In this document: positions 23,465 through 33,480 of the stretch, piece after piece | Numbering within the stretch: position 1 is the first letter of the stretch | How the letters are laid out: the number at the start of each line of letters is the position of its first letter | Assembly (NCBI GenBank): GCA_017307505.1 | Contig: JAFKEE010000024.1 | Coordinates: forward strand, 1-64,000 | Reading direction: 5' to 3' | From: Acidobacteriota bacterium | Lineage (GTDB): Bacteria > Acidobacteriota > Terriglobia > Bryobacterales > Bryobacteraceae | DNA length: 64,000 bases | The notes under the pieces: model-generated | Databases searched by the model: none | Told to the model about the DNA's origin: nothing | Seen by the model: the letters and a program-made list of their open reading frames with translations, nothing else | Translations under genes and position numbers: made by a program

Positions 23465-25888
23465 GTGGCGAGGAAGCCACCGAGTCCCTGGCTCCAACTG
23501 GCGCTGGCGGTGGCAGTCGTCCTCGGGCCAAAGCAAGCCCTGGCGCAGAGTGGGCAAGAGCCTCCGGCCGCGGGCCAGGAGGCGCCGGCGGGGCGCAATT
23601 CCCCGGCGTACATCCGGCCGCTGGCGGCATTGCCAAAGGACTTATTTCTGGATCAGAAAAAAATAGTCACGAGCCCGGCGCATATTCGCAAGAAGGACTG
23701 GGCGTGGCTGATTCCGATGGCGGGCGCAACGTCGTTTTTGATTGCCACTGACGAACGAAATATGAGGGATCGATTCCATGGCGGGCCACTCACGCAGGAC
23801 CGAAGTTCGCTGTTTGCGAACGCGGGCGCGGGGGTGATGCTGTCGATTCCGGCTTACCTGGCCTGGTATGGGTGGCGGCACTCGGACGAGTACGCGACGA
23901 CGACGGCGACGGTGAGTGCGCGGGCGGTGGCGGCGAGTGTCATCGCGACCGAGGTGGTGAAGCTGATTGCGCGGCGGGAGCGGCCGCTGGATGGAGACGG
24001 GTCGGGGCGATTCCTGAAGGGATCCGGGGTCAATTCATCGTTTCCGTCCGTGCATTCCGCGATGGTTTGGGCGGTGGCTCCGGTGGTGGCGGAACGCTAT
24101 CCCGGATGGCTGACGAAGGTGGCTGTTTACGGGCTGGCGAGCGCGGTGAGCCTGAGCAGGGTGGCCGGGCAACAGCATTTTCCTTCTGATGTGCTGATTG
24201 GCAGTTCTCTGGGGTGGATGGTGGGGCATGCTCTCGCCCGTGCGGCTGAGCCGAAATCGCAGCGGCTGTTCCTCGATCCTCCAAAGGATGCCGGACGCAG
24301 CAGTGCGGCCGATACCGGGGCGAGCTACGGATTTGTCTACGTGCCGATGGACAGCTGGGTTTATCCCGCCCTGGACCGGCTGGCCGGGTTGGGGTTGATT
24401 CCTTCGCAGATTGCGGGTCTGCGGCCCTGGACGCGGGCGGAGTGCCGGCGCCAGCTGGCGGAGGCCGATGACGCGATGCTGGACAAGGACCGCGGCTGGC
24501 GCGCGGCAGCGGAGGCGAAGCCGTTGCTGGAAGCGCTACACCGGGAGTTTGATGAAGGCGACCAGGTTGGTGGCGCACTGGTGCTGGATTCGGTGTACAT
24601 GCGGAACGGCGGGATCGCCGGTCCGGTGTTGACCGACGGGTATCACTTCGGGCAGACCTGGGTGAACGATTTCGGGCGTCCGTTTGGACGCGGCTGGAAC
24701 ATGAATACGGGGTTTACGGTTCGGGCGGAATCGGGGCGGTTTTTCGGGTATGTGAGGAGCGAGTTTCAGCATGCTCCGGCGGCGGCGCCAGAATCGCTGG
24801 CGACGCGGCAACTGATCTCGAGGCTGGACACGATTCCCCTGCCGCCTGAGCGGGCGGAGGACGATACCAACCGTTATCGAGTGGTGGAAGGGTATGCGGG
24901 TGTACGGCTGGCGAACCTTGAATTGTCGGTAGGAAAGCAGGCGCTGTGGTGGGGGCCGGGGGCGGATGGGCCTCTCTCGTTCAGCACGAATGCGGAACCG
25001 ACGAAGAACGCGAAGATCTCGATGTTGCATCCGTACCGGTTGCCCGGATTTCTGGGGCATCTGGGCGAGATCCGTGGAGAGTTCGTGATCGGGAAGCTGG
25101 GCGGGCACTCGTATACCTGGCGGCCGTGGTTCAACGCGCAGAAGCTGTCGTTCAAGCTGACGGACAACCTCGAGATGGGGTTCACGCGCTGGTCGATGTT
25201 CTGGGGTGAAGGGCATCCGATCACGTTCAGGAGCTTTGCGCGGAACTTCACGGCGACGTCGAGCGAGGTGGCGATTGGGCCGACGGATCCGAGCGATCCG
25301 GGCGACCGGAAGGCGGGCTTCGATTTCAAGTACAGGATTCCGGGACTGCGCGACTGGGTGACGATCTACAGCGATTCGTACAGTGATGACGATCCGTCGC
25401 CACTGGCGGCACCGCGGCATGCGGCGATCAGCCCGGGGATCCACTTGACGCGGATTCCGGGCATTCCGAAGCTGGACCTGCGGGTGGAGACATCGTCGAC
25501 GACGCCGTTTGCGATTGACCGGGGCGGCCAGTTCGTTTACTTCAACGGCCAGTACCGCAGCGGAAATACGAACTACGGCAACCTGCTGGGGAGTTCAGTG
25601 GGCCGGGACGGACGGGCGATTCAGGCGTGGTCGACTTACTGGTTCAACGCGCGGACGAAGGTGGAAGCCGGTTACCGGCAGCGGAAGGTCAGCGGGCAAT
25701 TTCTACCGGGCGGAGGGACGCAGAGCGACGCCACGATGCGGGGATCGCTGGAGCTGCCGGGGCACTGCTATGCGGACGTGATGCTGCAGTACGAGCGGTT
25801 CTGGCTGCCGGTGCTGGGCGGCCCGCAGCGGAACCTGAGCGGGCGCGTGGAACTGCGGTGGGAGCCGCGGTTGAAGCTGTTCCGGTGA
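23465..25888 (+). CDS. PAP2 phosphatase fused to Wzi-like capsule-assembly barrel
   Basis: An exported protein of about 807 residues with two parts. After a signal peptide (about 1-27, LALAVAVVLGPKQALA) comes a PAP2/lipid phosphatase domain with all three motifs: KLIARRERP (near 165), SFPSVHS (near 192) and SRVAGQQHFPSD (near 231). Residues from about 295 to the end resemble Wzi, the outer-membrane barrel that anchors capsule (YVPMDSWVYPALDRLAGLG, LELSVGKQALWWGPG, FRFWSMFWGEGHP-type segments). The PAP2 part could recycle undecaprenyl pyrophosphate released by polymerisation. The track start is TTG 23429; I prefer GTG 23465, which starts a clean signal peptide after GGGTGAGG. It is the first gene of the polysaccharide operon. 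Confidence 0.85.
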   Translation: MARKPPSPWLQLALAVAVVLGPKQALAQSGQEPPAAGQEAPAGRNSPAYIRPLAALPKDLFLDQKKIVTSPAHIRKKDWAWLIPMAGATSFLIATDERNMRDRFHGGPLTQDRSSLFANAGAGVMLSIPAYLAWYGWRHSDEYATTTATVSARAVAASVIATEVVKLIARRERPLDGDGSGRFLKGSGVNSSFPSVHSAMVWAVAPVVAERYPGWLTKVAVYGLASAVSLSRVAGQQHFPSDVLIGSSLGWMVGHALARAAEPKSQRLFLDPPKDAGRSSAADTGASYGFVYVPMDSWVYPALDRLAGLGLIPSQIAGLRPWTRAECRRQLAEADDAMLDKDRGWRAAAEAKPLLEALHREFDEGDQVGGALVLDSVYMRNGGIAGPVLTDGYHFGQTWVNDFGRPFGRGWNMNTGFTVRAESGRFFGYVRSEFQHAPAAAPESLATRQLISRLDTIPLPPERAEDDTNRYRVVEGYAGVRLANLELSVGKQALWWGPGADGPLSFSTNAEPTKNAKISMLHPYRLPGFLGHLGEIRGEFVIGKLGGHSYTWRPWFNAQKLSFKLTDNLEMGFTRWSMFWGEGHPITFRSFARNFTATSSEVAIGPTDPSDPGDRKAGFDFKYRIPGLRDWVTIYSDSYSDDDPSPLAAPRHAAISPGIHLTRIPGIPKLDLRVETSSTTPFAIDRGGQFVYFNGQYRSGNTNYGNLLGSSVGRDGRAIQAWSTYWFNARTKVEAGYRQRKVSGQFLPGGGTQSDATMRGSLELPGHCYADVMLQYERFWLPVLGGPQRNLSGRVELRWEPRLKLFR

Positions 25889-25915
25889 GCCGGTGAGTGA
25901 GAAGGAAGAGGAAGC

Positions 25916-28297
25916 ATGAAGTTGTCGTTGGAACCGAGGAGAGAGACGGTCAGTGGTATCTGGAAGGTGGCGGCATTGACGATTGCGATGGCAGCAGCGG
26001 CGCAGGCGCAGGGGATTCCGATTCCCGGTGACCTGTCGCGCCCGTCGCAGGAGGACAATGCCCAGGCGCTGGCGCAGAAGTGCGCGGCTCCGGGCAGTGA
26101 GAATCTACCGGAGTGCCAGGCGGCCAAATCGGCGCTGCAACGGATGAAGGCGCAGCAGGATGCGGCGTCGGGGCAGGCCGCGGCGAGCAAACCGGAGACG
26201 AAGGACGAGAAGGCTCCGGTGACTCTTTCTGCCGAGAAGAAGGAATTGAAGCCTGCACCGCCGAGCGAGTTCCAGCGGTTTGTGGCGTCGTCGTTCGGGC
26301 AAACACTGCCGATTTTCGGGATGGAGCTGTTTGCGGGGGAGGCGAGTCCGATCACGCCGATCCAGCAGTCGCCGATCACGATGGATTACGTGATTGGGCC
26401 GGGTGATGAGCTGGTGCTGAGGATGTGGGGCCAGATCAACCAGAACCTGAATCTGACGGTGGACCGGGCGGGGCAGATCTACGTCCCGCAGGCGGGGAAC
26501 ATCAGTGTCGCGGGCATGAGCTACCAGCAGATGCAGGCGCACCTGCGCGAGGAGCTGTCGAGGGTATTCCGCAATTTCGAGTTCAGCGTGACGCTGGGGC
26601 AGTTGCGGTCGATTCAAGTGCTGGTGGTGGGGCAGGCGCGAAGGCCCGGCAACTATACCGTGAACTCGCTGAGCACGCTGTTGAACGCGGTATTTGCGTC
26701 GGGCGGGCCGACCGCTCTGGGTTCGCTGCGGCACATCCAATTGAAGCGGCGCGGGGCGCTGGTGACAGAGCTGGATCTGTACGACCTGCTGCTGAACGGG
26801 GATCAGTCGAAGGATGCGCGGCTGCTGCCGGGGGACGTGATTTACATCCCGACTGTCGGGCCTCAGGTGGCGATTGCGGGCAGCGTCAAGCATCCGGCGA
26901 TCTACGAGTTGAAGGGTGATACGAACGCGGGCGAGGCGATCAAGCTGGCGGGCGGGCTGTCGTCGATCGCGGAAGGGCACCGGGCGGTGCTGGAGCGGAT
27001 CAAGGATCGCGCGGCCCGGGAGACGACGGACCTGGGGTTGGATAGCGGCGGGCTGTCGACACCGATGCGGGATGGCGATCTCTTGCGGATCCAGACCGTG
27101 TTGCCACAGTTCGCGAATGCCGTGACGCTGCGCGGGCACGTAGCCAGCCCGGGGCGGTTCTCGTGGAAGCCGGGCATGCGGCTGCGGGACCTGATTCCGA
27201 ATGAGGCGTCGTTGATCACGAGGGATTACTGGAACCAGAGGAATCTGCAGGGTTACGTGGCTCCGGAGGACTCAGTGGCGGGCGAGCCGACAGCGGAAGC
27301 GCTGAAGAAACGCAGTGAGACGAAGCTTGACGTCACGGCTCCTTCGATCAACTGGACCTATGCCGTGGTGGAGCGGCAGAACGAGAAGGATCTGAAGCCG
27401 GAGCTGCTGCCGTTCAATCTGGGCCGGATGCTGCTGGAGCGGGACGAGAGCCAGAACCTGGAGTTGCGGCCCGGCGATGGGGTGACGATATTCTCGCAGG
27501 ACGACATCCGGGTGCCGGTGTCGCAGCAGAACCGGACGGTGCGGCTGGAGGGTGAGATCCGTGCGGCCGGCGTTTACAGCCTGCGGCCAGGTGAGACGCT
27601 GGGCCAGCTCATTGAGAGGGCGGGCGGGCTGATGCCGGAGGCGTATCTGTTCGGCTCTGAGTTCCTGCGGGAATCGACCCGCAAGGAGCAGCAGCGGCGG
27701 CTGGATGAGCTGACACGGGAGCTGGAGCGGGAGGTGGAGCAGACCGGCTCCGCTTTGTTGGGCGGCGCCACGACCCCACAGGATTCGGCGGCCCTGACGA
27801 CGAGGATGGAGACCGAGCGGCGCATGGTGGAGTCCTTCCGGCAGACGCAGGCGACGGGCCGGATTGTGCTGCGCCTGGATCCCGCCGGCAGCGACGTCTC
27901 CAAGCTGATGGGACTGGTGCTGGAAGGGGGCGACCGGTTTGTAGTACCGCCGCGTCCGGCGACGGTGAACGTGCTGGGCGCCGTATATAACCCGAATTCC
28001 TTCATCCACGAGGCGAATCTGCGGGTGGCCGACTACCTGCGGCAGGCCGGCGGGTGCACGCGCAATGCGGACAAGGGCCGGATCTTCATCATTCGGGCGG
28101 ATGGCAGCGTGGTGCCGAAACAGGGGTCGAGCAGCCCGTTCACGAAAGCGTTCGACGCGACGCGGCTGAATCCCGGGGATTCGCTGGTGATTCCTCAACA
28201 GATGTTCAAGACGCCGTTTCTGCGCGGGTTGAGGGACTGGTCGCAGGTCTTCGGCCAACTGGCGCTGGGTGCGGCTGCGATCAATATTCTGCGGTAG
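25916..28297 (+). CDS. Outer-membrane polysaccharide export protein (Wza/OPX-like, multiple SLBB)
   Basis: A 793-residue exported protein that would form the outer-membrane and periplasmic channel for polysaccharide. A signal peptide (about 15-32, VAALTIAMAAAAQAQG) is followed by a low-complexity stretch. The Poly_export domain is at about 157-240 (DYVIGPGDELVLRMWGQ, GQIYVPQAGNISVAGMSY). Several SLBB modules follow (VLVVGQARRPGNYTVNSLST, VAIAGSVKHPAIYELKGD, VTLRGHVASPGRFSWKPG, VRLEGEIRAAGVYSLRPGE, VNVLGAVYNPNSFIHEA). The size and SLBB count exceed E. coli Wza (about 380 residues). It lies 27 bases after the PAP2-Wzi gene and just before the chain-length regulator, the standard export module. 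Confidence 0.93.
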   Translation: MKLSLEPRRETVSGIWKVAALTIAMAAAAQAQGIPIPGDLSRPSQEDNAQALAQKCAAPGSENLPECQAAKSALQRMKAQQDAASGQAAASKPETKDEKAPVTLSAEKKELKPAPPSEFQRFVASSFGQTLPIFGMELFAGEASPITPIQQSPITMDYVIGPGDELVLRMWGQINQNLNLTVDRAGQIYVPQAGNISVAGMSYQQMQAHLREELSRVFRNFEFSVTLGQLRSIQVLVVGQARRPGNYTVNSLSTLLNAVFASGGPTALGSLRHIQLKRRGALVTELDLYDLLLNGDQSKDARLLPGDVIYIPTVGPQVAIAGSVKHPAIYELKGDTNAGEAIKLAGGLSSIAEGHRAVLERIKDRAARETTDLGLDSGGLSTPMRDGDLLRIQTVLPQFANAVTLRGHVASPGRFSWKPGMRLRDLIPNEASLITRDYWNQRNLQGYVAPEDSVAGEPTAEALKKRSETKLDVTAPSINWTYAVVERQNEKDLKPELLPFNLGRMLLERDESQNLELRPGDGVTIFSQDDIRVPVSQQNRTVRLEGEIRAAGVYSLRPGETLGQLIERAGGLMPEAYLFGSEFLRESTRKEQQRRLDELTRELEREVEQTGSALLGGATTPQDSAALTTRMETERRMVESFRQTQATGRIVLRLDPAGSDVSKLMGLVLEGGDRFVVPPRPATVNVLGAVYNPNSFIHEANLRVADYLRQAGGCTRNADKGRIFIIRADGSVVPKQGSSSPFTKAFDATRLNPGDSLVIPQQMFKTPFLRGLRDWSQVFGQLALGAAAINILR

Positions 28298-28301
28298 GAC
28301 T

Positions 28302-29522
28302 ATGACACCCACGCGAAGCAATCCTCTCACTTCGAAGCGTGCCGGGCGCGCACTCAAGGCGGAGCATGGACCCGAGCAGCCGGTGCTGCCTGGCCGGCAC
28401 CGGGACGTGCTGATGGAGCTGGCGGCGCACCGGCTTCTGATTGGGGGCGTCGTGGTGCTGACGGCGGCGGCGGCCTTTGGTGCGCTGAGCCTGGTGCCGA
28501 ACCGGTATACGGCGACGGCGGTGATCATGCCGCCGCAGCAGGCGCAATCGCTATCGGCGGCGCTGATGGGGCAACTGGGGGCATTGACCGGGCTCGGTGG
28601 CTCCTCGGCGCTGATGGGCATGAAATCGCCGAGTGATCTGTATATCGGCATCCTGGAGGGCCGCACGATTGCGGACGCCGTGATTGAGCGCTTCCGGATG
28701 AAAGAGATCTACGGCCGAAGCACGATGATCGAGACTCGCAAGGTGCTAGCTGATCATACGGCGATTGGGGCGCGGAAGAGCGGGCTGATCGAGATCTCGG
28801 TGGAAGACACGGATCCGAAGCGGGCGGCGGCGATGGCGAACGCCTATGTGGAAGAGCTGCAGAAGCAGAACGGGCGGCTGGCGGTAACGGATGCGTCGCA
28901 GCGGCGGCTGTTCTTCGAGCGGGAACTGGAGGCGCAGAAGTCGGCGCTGGCAAAGGCGGAAACGGCGTTGAAGTCGGCCCAGGAGAAGAGCGGCATGATC
29001 CAGCCGGCGGGCCAGGCGGAGGCGATTATCCGGGCGCAGGCGCAGGCAAGGGCGGAGCTGGCCGGGCTCGAAGTGCAGGCGCAGGCGATGAGCACGTTTG
29101 CGACGGACCAGAATCCGCAGCTCAAAGTGCTGAGGAGTGAGCAGGCCGCGGTGCGGGAGCAGTTGCGGCAACTGGAAGGGCGGGCGGCCGGAGAGGGTTC
29201 GGCGCTGATCGCGTCGGGCAACCTGCCGACGGCGGGGCTGGAGTACATGCGGCGGCTGAGGGACGTGAAGTATCACGAGGCCCTGTTTGAGCTGCTGGCG
29301 AAGCAGTCGGAGGCGGCGCGGCTGGATGAAGCGAAGAGCGCTCCGGTGCTGCAGGTGGTGGATAGCGCGGTGGTACCGGACCGGAAGTCGTGGCCGCCGC
29401 GGGCGCTGCTGAGTGTGGCGGCGGGGCTGGTGGCGTTCTTCTGCGCCTGTGCGTGGGTGGTGTTCCGATCGATGTTGAATTTCAAACTGGGGTGGCCTCG
29501 TCCTGATGAACCAGCGGCCTGA
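28302..29522 (+). CDS. Polysaccharide co-polymerase / chain-length regulator (Wzz-like)
   Basis: A 406-residue inner-membrane protein with one membrane segment near each end (about 46-66, LLIGGVVVLTAAAAFGALSLV; about 372-393, ALLSVAAGLVAFFCACAWVVF) and a long periplasmic coiled-coil region (about 195-300, RELEAQKSALAKAETALKSA). This is the PCP arrangement, with a proline-containing WPPRAL before the second membrane segment. No cytoplasmic tyrosine-kinase domain is attached. It controls glycan length together with the polymerase and export protein. ATG 28302 lies 5 bases after the previous stop; the open frame extends to 28269 inside that gene, so I reject the earlier start. It overlaps the flippase start by 17 bases. 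Confidence 0.9.
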   Translation: MTPTRSNPLTSKRAGRALKAEHGPEQPVLPGRHRDVLMELAAHRLLIGGVVVLTAAAAFGALSLVPNRYTATAVIMPPQQAQSLSAALMGQLGALTGLGGSSALMGMKSPSDLYIGILEGRTIADAVIERFRMKEIYGRSTMIETRKVLADHTAIGARKSGLIEISVEDTDPKRAAAMANAYVEELQKQNGRLAVTDASQRRLFFERELEAQKSALAKAETALKSAQEKSGMIQPAGQAEAIIRAQAQARAELAGLEVQAQAMSTFATDQNPQLKVLRSEQAAVREQLRQLEGRAAGEGSALIASGNLPTAGLEYMRRLRDVKYHEALFELLAKQSEAARLDEAKSAPVLQVVDSAVVPDRKSWPPRALLSVAAGLVAFFCACAWVVFRSMLNFKLGWPRPDEPAA

Positions 29523-31056
29523 GTCGCGGACATTCCGGCGGTTGATGGAATCGCGGCACACGCTGAACCTGGCGTCCGGAGTGTTCTACTTCGCGGCGCG
29601 GGCGGTGTGTGCGGTGATCCAGTTGCGGGTGGTGACGCAGTACATCGGCGCTGAGTATGGCGGGTTGAACGCCGTGCTCAACCAGGTGATCTACTACGTC
29701 ATGCTGGCGGAGCTGGGGTTGTCGACGGCAGCGATCTCGATGCTGTACGAGCCGGTGGAGCGGGGCGATGTGGAAGAGACCTCGGGCCTGCTGGCGGCAT
29801 TGCGCGGGGACATCCGGCGGCTGATCTGGGTGGCGGCGCCTTTGTCGCTTCCTCTGATCTATGTGTACTCGCGATCAGTGCATTCCGAGATCCCCTGGGC
29901 GATTGCATTCACCTGCATGGTGCTGGTGGCGGCATCCACGCTGACGACGCTGGTGACGGTGCACTGCCAGGCGTATCTGAATGCGTCGGGGCAGATCTTC
30001 CGGACGAACGTGATTCTGGGCGGGGGCACGCTGCTGAAAACGGTCGTGGGGCTGAGTGCGGCGGTGGTGCTGCATTCCTACCTGGCGGTGCCTGCGGCGG
30101 TGGCGCTGCTGACGCTGGGGGAAGTCTACCTTCTGCGGCGTACGTTCTATTCGGTGTTTCCGGCGTTTCGCGGATTCCACCTGGCGGAGCACTCGTTAAA
30201 GCTGCGCGCGCAGGCGAAGTACGTTCTGTTCCACAAAGTGGGCGGGTTGATCTACTACCAGTCCGACTTCATCATTCTCTCGCTGGCGGCTTCCCTGCTG
30301 GCGGTGAAGACGTACGCGCAGTATCAGTACCTGGCGGCCGGGGTGATCGGGTTGTTCAATGCGGCCTTTGCGTCGCTGACGTCGACCATTGCGGCGCGAA
30401 TGATCGGAGCGACCGCCGAGGAGCGACGGCGGCAGTACGGCACGGTGTGCCTGGCGGCCTATTTTGCGGCGTTCTGCCTGGCGGGGGCGTTCCGGTATAG
30501 CGCGGGTTCGTTTGTATCGGCGCTGTTTCATGGGGAGCGCGGATTGAGCAGCGGAGTGGTGGCCCTGTTTGCCGTGCTGCTGTTCCTGAACCTGAGCAAG
30601 ACGGTGGATGACGTGTTCATCTCGGCGCGCGGCGCGTTCCGGCCGGGGTACTATCTGCCGCTGATGGAGGCAGGCGGATACATCCTGCAGGGCGTGGTGA
30701 TGGTGCGCTGGATGGGCAGCGAGGGCATTCTGTGGGCCGGCATTGCGACAAACCTGATGTTTGCCGTGCTGGCGAAGTCGATTGTGGTGGCGCAGGCGGT
30801 GGCCGATACTCCGGCCGCGCTCTTCCTGGTGCGGAAGGGCGTCAACCTGGTGGCGGCCGCGCTGCTGTCTGTTCCGGTGTACTTTGTGTTCTCGCGGATC
30901 GATGGACTGGCGCTGAATCCGACGCTGAAGTTTGTACTGATCAATGCGGTGGCGGTGAGCTATGTGCTGCCGGTGTCGCTGGCGATTGTGCAGCGGGGCT
31001 TTGCGGTGGCGCCCCAGACGGTTCCGGCGGTGGAGCCGGCAGAGGTGGCGCAGTGA
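29506..31056 (+). CDS. Polysaccharide flippase (Wzx/MATE-like)
   Basis: A 516-residue membrane protein with about 12-14 hydrophobic segments and the Wzx-type start (LNLASGVFYFAARAVCAVIQLRVV, YIGAEYGGLNAVLNQVIYYVMLAELGL). It would move undecaprenyl-linked repeat units across the inner membrane. The gene overlaps the end of the chain-length regulator and its stop overlaps the GTG start of the polymerase (GTGA). The tightly overlapped genes suggest a single co-translated unit. Confidence 0.9.
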   Translation: MNQRPESRTFRRLMESRHTLNLASGVFYFAARAVCAVIQLRVVTQYIGAEYGGLNAVLNQVIYYVMLAELGLSTAAISMLYEPVERGDVEETSGLLAALRGDIRRLIWVAAPLSLPLIYVYSRSVHSEIPWAIAFTCMVLVAASTLTTLVTVHCQAYLNASGQIFRTNVILGGGTLLKTVVGLSAAVVLHSYLAVPAAVALLTLGEVYLLRRTFYSVFPAFRGFHLAEHSLKLRAQAKYVLFHKVGGLIYYQSDFIILSLAASLLAVKTYAQYQYLAAGVIGLFNAAFASLTSTIAARMIGATAEERRRQYGTVCLAAYFAAFCLAGAFRYSAGSFVSALFHGERGLSSGVVALFAVLLFLNLSKTVDDVFISARGAFRPGYYLPLMEAGGYILQGVVMVRWMGSEGILWAGIATNLMFAVLAKSIVVAQAVADTPAALFLVRKGVNLVAAALLSVPVYFVFSRIDGLALNPTLKFVLINAVAVSYVLPVSLAIVQRGFAVAPQTVPAVEPAEVAQ

Positions 31057-32435
31057 CAGCAGCCATCCCGATGGGTAACTCCGTTCCGCTGGCCTGGATG
31101 GAGAGTTTTGCCCTGGCGGCGCTGGTGAGCCTGGATTTTCTGGCGATCCGGGCGGGGTGGCTGACGACGGAGCAGCACGCGGCGGTCGTGACCGTATGCC
31201 TGATGGGCCTGCTGATGATGACGTGGCTGCGATTTCATCGCGGGATGCATCCGGTGTGGCTGTTCCTGGGCATGCTGCTGCTGTTCCAAGGCGGGCGGAT
31301 GGTGGCGATGATGATGGGGATCGACGGAGATCCGTACCTCATCGATCTGCAATCCCCCATACCGTTCACCCTGACGACAGAGGCGAACCTGACGGCGACA
31401 TGGCTGTTGCTGCTGTCAGGGGTGGCAATCTACATCCCGTGCAGCCTGTCGTACCAGGAATCGAGCTTCGAGGCTCCAGCCGGCAGGGATGTGACCCTGG
31501 CGCTGCTGATGCTGTTCCTGGCCACGTTTCCGTTTCACATTTACAAGAATGTGCAATACCTGTCGTACATCCGTTCGCATGGCGGGTATCTGGCCATCTA
31601 TACGGATGGCGGCGCGCACCTGGAGGCGGCGGGCAGCCTGGCGCGAGTGTTGTCGCAGGTGTGCTCGTCGGCGTTCCTGCTGTACTTCGTCTATGAGCAG
31701 CGCAAGCGGCGGCTGCTGGCCGTGTGTGCCGCCTACTTCGCGGTGACGGTTGTGGAACTGTTGATTGGACTGCGCGGCAAGGCGTTCCTGCTGCTGTTCA
31801 CGTTCCTATTTCTCTACAAGAAGAAGCAGGGCTCGCACTTCAAGGGTGTGCCGCTGGTGATCCTGGTGACCGCACTGGGGGCGGTGGCGCAACTGGTGGC
31901 GGGATTCCGGGAGATGAGGGAAAGCGCGGCGGCGTCTCCGGCCGTATTCCTCTGGGCGCAGGGCGTGTCGTTCCAGGTGACCGCGGTGGCCGTGGGCTTC
32001 CGGCATCTGTTTTCGCCGCACGGGCTGGATTACATCCTGAACCAGATTCCGCTGGTGTTTGTGCCCCAGGACCGTTTCGGCGAGGGGCAATTGTTCGGGA
32101 TCGATCTGAGCAACTTCCTGAATGCGGAGGCGATGCGCCTGGGCTTCGGCACCGGCTCCACCTACCTGGCGGAGGCGTATGTCCTGGGCGGGATCCCGGG
32201 TGTGGGGATTGCTTCGGTCCTGATTGGCATGCTGTTGAGCCGGCTGCACCTGGCGCTGCGCGGCGCGTCGTGCGCTTTCGCGATGGTGGCGATGACAAAC
32301 GTGATCTACATGCCGCGATCGGGCATGATTGAGCCGTTCGCGGCGACATTCAAGAGCTGGATCTCCCTGGCGGCCACTCTGGTGGCGGCGCATGCAGTCC
32401 AGCGGGGTATGGAGATGATCCGGCGTGAACAATGA
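31053..32435 (+). CDS. Wzy-type polysaccharide polymerase (membrane protein)
   Basis: A 460-residue protein with about 11-12 membrane segments and little primary-sequence signature, as usual for Wzy. The loop regions include ELLIGLRGKAFLLLF (near 225-240) and a late conserved-looking GSTYLAEAYVLGGIPGVGI (about 367-385), like the oligosaccharide-repeat-unit polymerase family. The role is assigned from topology plus position between flippase and glycosyltransferases. GTG 31053 overlaps the flippase stop and has AGAGGTGG about 8 bases upstream; the open frame reaching 30732 is inside the flippase gene and rejected. ATG 31071 is an alternative. Confidence 0.82.
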   Translation: MTAAIPMGNSVPLAWMESFALAALVSLDFLAIRAGWLTTEQHAAVVTVCLMGLLMMTWLRFHRGMHPVWLFLGMLLLFQGGRMVAMMMGIDGDPYLIDLQSPIPFTLTTEANLTATWLLLLSGVAIYIPCSLSYQESSFEAPAGRDVTLALLMLFLATFPFHIYKNVQYLSYIRSHGGYLAIYTDGGAHLEAAGSLARVLSQVCSSAFLLYFVYEQRKRRLLAVCAAYFAVTVVELLIGLRGKAFLLLFTFLFLYKKKQGSHFKGVPLVILVTALGAVAQLVAGFREMRESAAASPAVFLWAQGVSFQVTAVAVGFRHLFSPHGLDYILNQIPLVFVPQDRFGEGQLFGIDLSNFLNAEAMRLGFGTGSTYLAEAYVLGGIPGVGIASVLIGMLLSRLHLALRGASCAFAMVAMTNVIYMPRSGMIEPFAATFKSWISLAATLVAAHAVQRGMEMIRREQ

Positions 32436-33480
32436 AAGAACAAAGCTGCTGCTGGTGAGTCTCGGCCGGATCTACGGCGGCGGAGAGATTCACTACACCC
32501 GTCTGGCGCGTCTGCTGGAAGGCGAGGCGGACCTGGCGGCGGTGGTCTGTTCGCCGGTGCTGGCAAGAATGCTGCGGGGGGCCGGTGTTGCGGTGTATGA
32601 GATGCCCGCGTGGGCCCGCGACCTGTTGGTGCTGCGGATGCTCTTTGTGTGGCTGACCATGCTGTGGTGCATCGCGACGCGGCGGATCCGGCGGGTTCAT
32701 CTCAACGGACAGGCGGAAGCGATTTATGCACTGCCACTGCGGTTGCTGCTGCAGAGGGTGATTGTCACGCGGCATTCGGCGCTGACGCTGGAACAGAGCG
32801 AGGTGAAGCGCTGGCTGTACCGCCTCAATGCGCGGTTTGCGACCGAGATCGTGTGCGTATCGTCGTATCTGGCCCAGCAGCACAAGCCGTTTGTGCGAAA
32901 GACGAGGCTGGCAGTGGTTCCGAACTGGATTCCGGAGAAGCGGCGGACCGAAGGGCGCCGGGAGGATCGTGCTCCGTACCGGCTGATCTTCGTGGGGCGT
33001 CTGGTGCCGGAGAAGGGCCTGGCGGATCTTCTGACGGCGATCGACGGGATGGAAGGCGTGGAGTTGTGGGTTGTAGGGGACGGACCCTTCCGTGAGGAAG
33101 CCGAGCAGATGGCGACAGGCACGAATACGACATTCTGGGGTTTTCAGGACAATCCCGAGCAGTTCTATCAACAGGCAAATCTCTTCATCTCTCCCTCTCA
33201 CTCCGATGGGTTTTCCCTGGTGTTGATGGAGGCGATGTCCCATGGCTTGCCGGCATTGGTCAGCGACCTGCCGGCGCATCGGGAACTCTCAAACGACGGT
33301 GCGGGCGCGATGCTGTTCCGGTGCGGAGACGCGCTGGACCTGCGATCGAAGATCCAATACCTGAGGAACAATCCGCAGGCGGCCGAATCGCTGGGGCGAG
33401 CGGCCATCCAGATTGTCGATGAGCACTTCACGGCGGAGCGAGTAGCTCCCCTGTACCGGGCCGTATTCCAACTGCCCTAG
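32425..33480 (+). CDS. Family-4 glycosyltransferase
   Basis: A 351-residue GT-B enzyme of the GT4 type that adds a sugar to the growing repeat unit at the cytoplasmic face. Visible features are the N-terminal GRIYGGGEIHYTRLARLL (14-31), the nucleotide-sugar region VGRLVPEKGLADLL (190-203), and the EX7E-type motif DGFSLVLMEAMSHGLP (261-276). The start is GTG and overlaps the polymerase stop by 11 bases. The sugar specificity is unknown. Confidence 0.9.
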   Translation: MNNERTKLLLVSLGRIYGGGEIHYTRLARLLEGEADLAAVVCSPVLARMLRGAGVAVYEMPAWARDLLVLRMLFVWLTMLWCIATRRIRRVHLNGQAEAIYALPLRLLLQRVIVTRHSALTLEQSEVKRWLYRLNARFATEIVCVSSYLAQQHKPFVRKTRLAVVPNWIPEKRRTEGRREDRAPYRLIFVGRLVPEKGLADLLTAIDGMEGVELWVVGDGPFREEAEQMATGTNTTFWGFQDNPEQFYQQANLFISPSHSDGFSLVLMEAMSHGLPALVSDLPAHRELSNDGAGAMLFRCGDALDLRSKIQYLRNNPQAAESLGRAAIQIVDEHFTAERVAPLYRAVFQLP

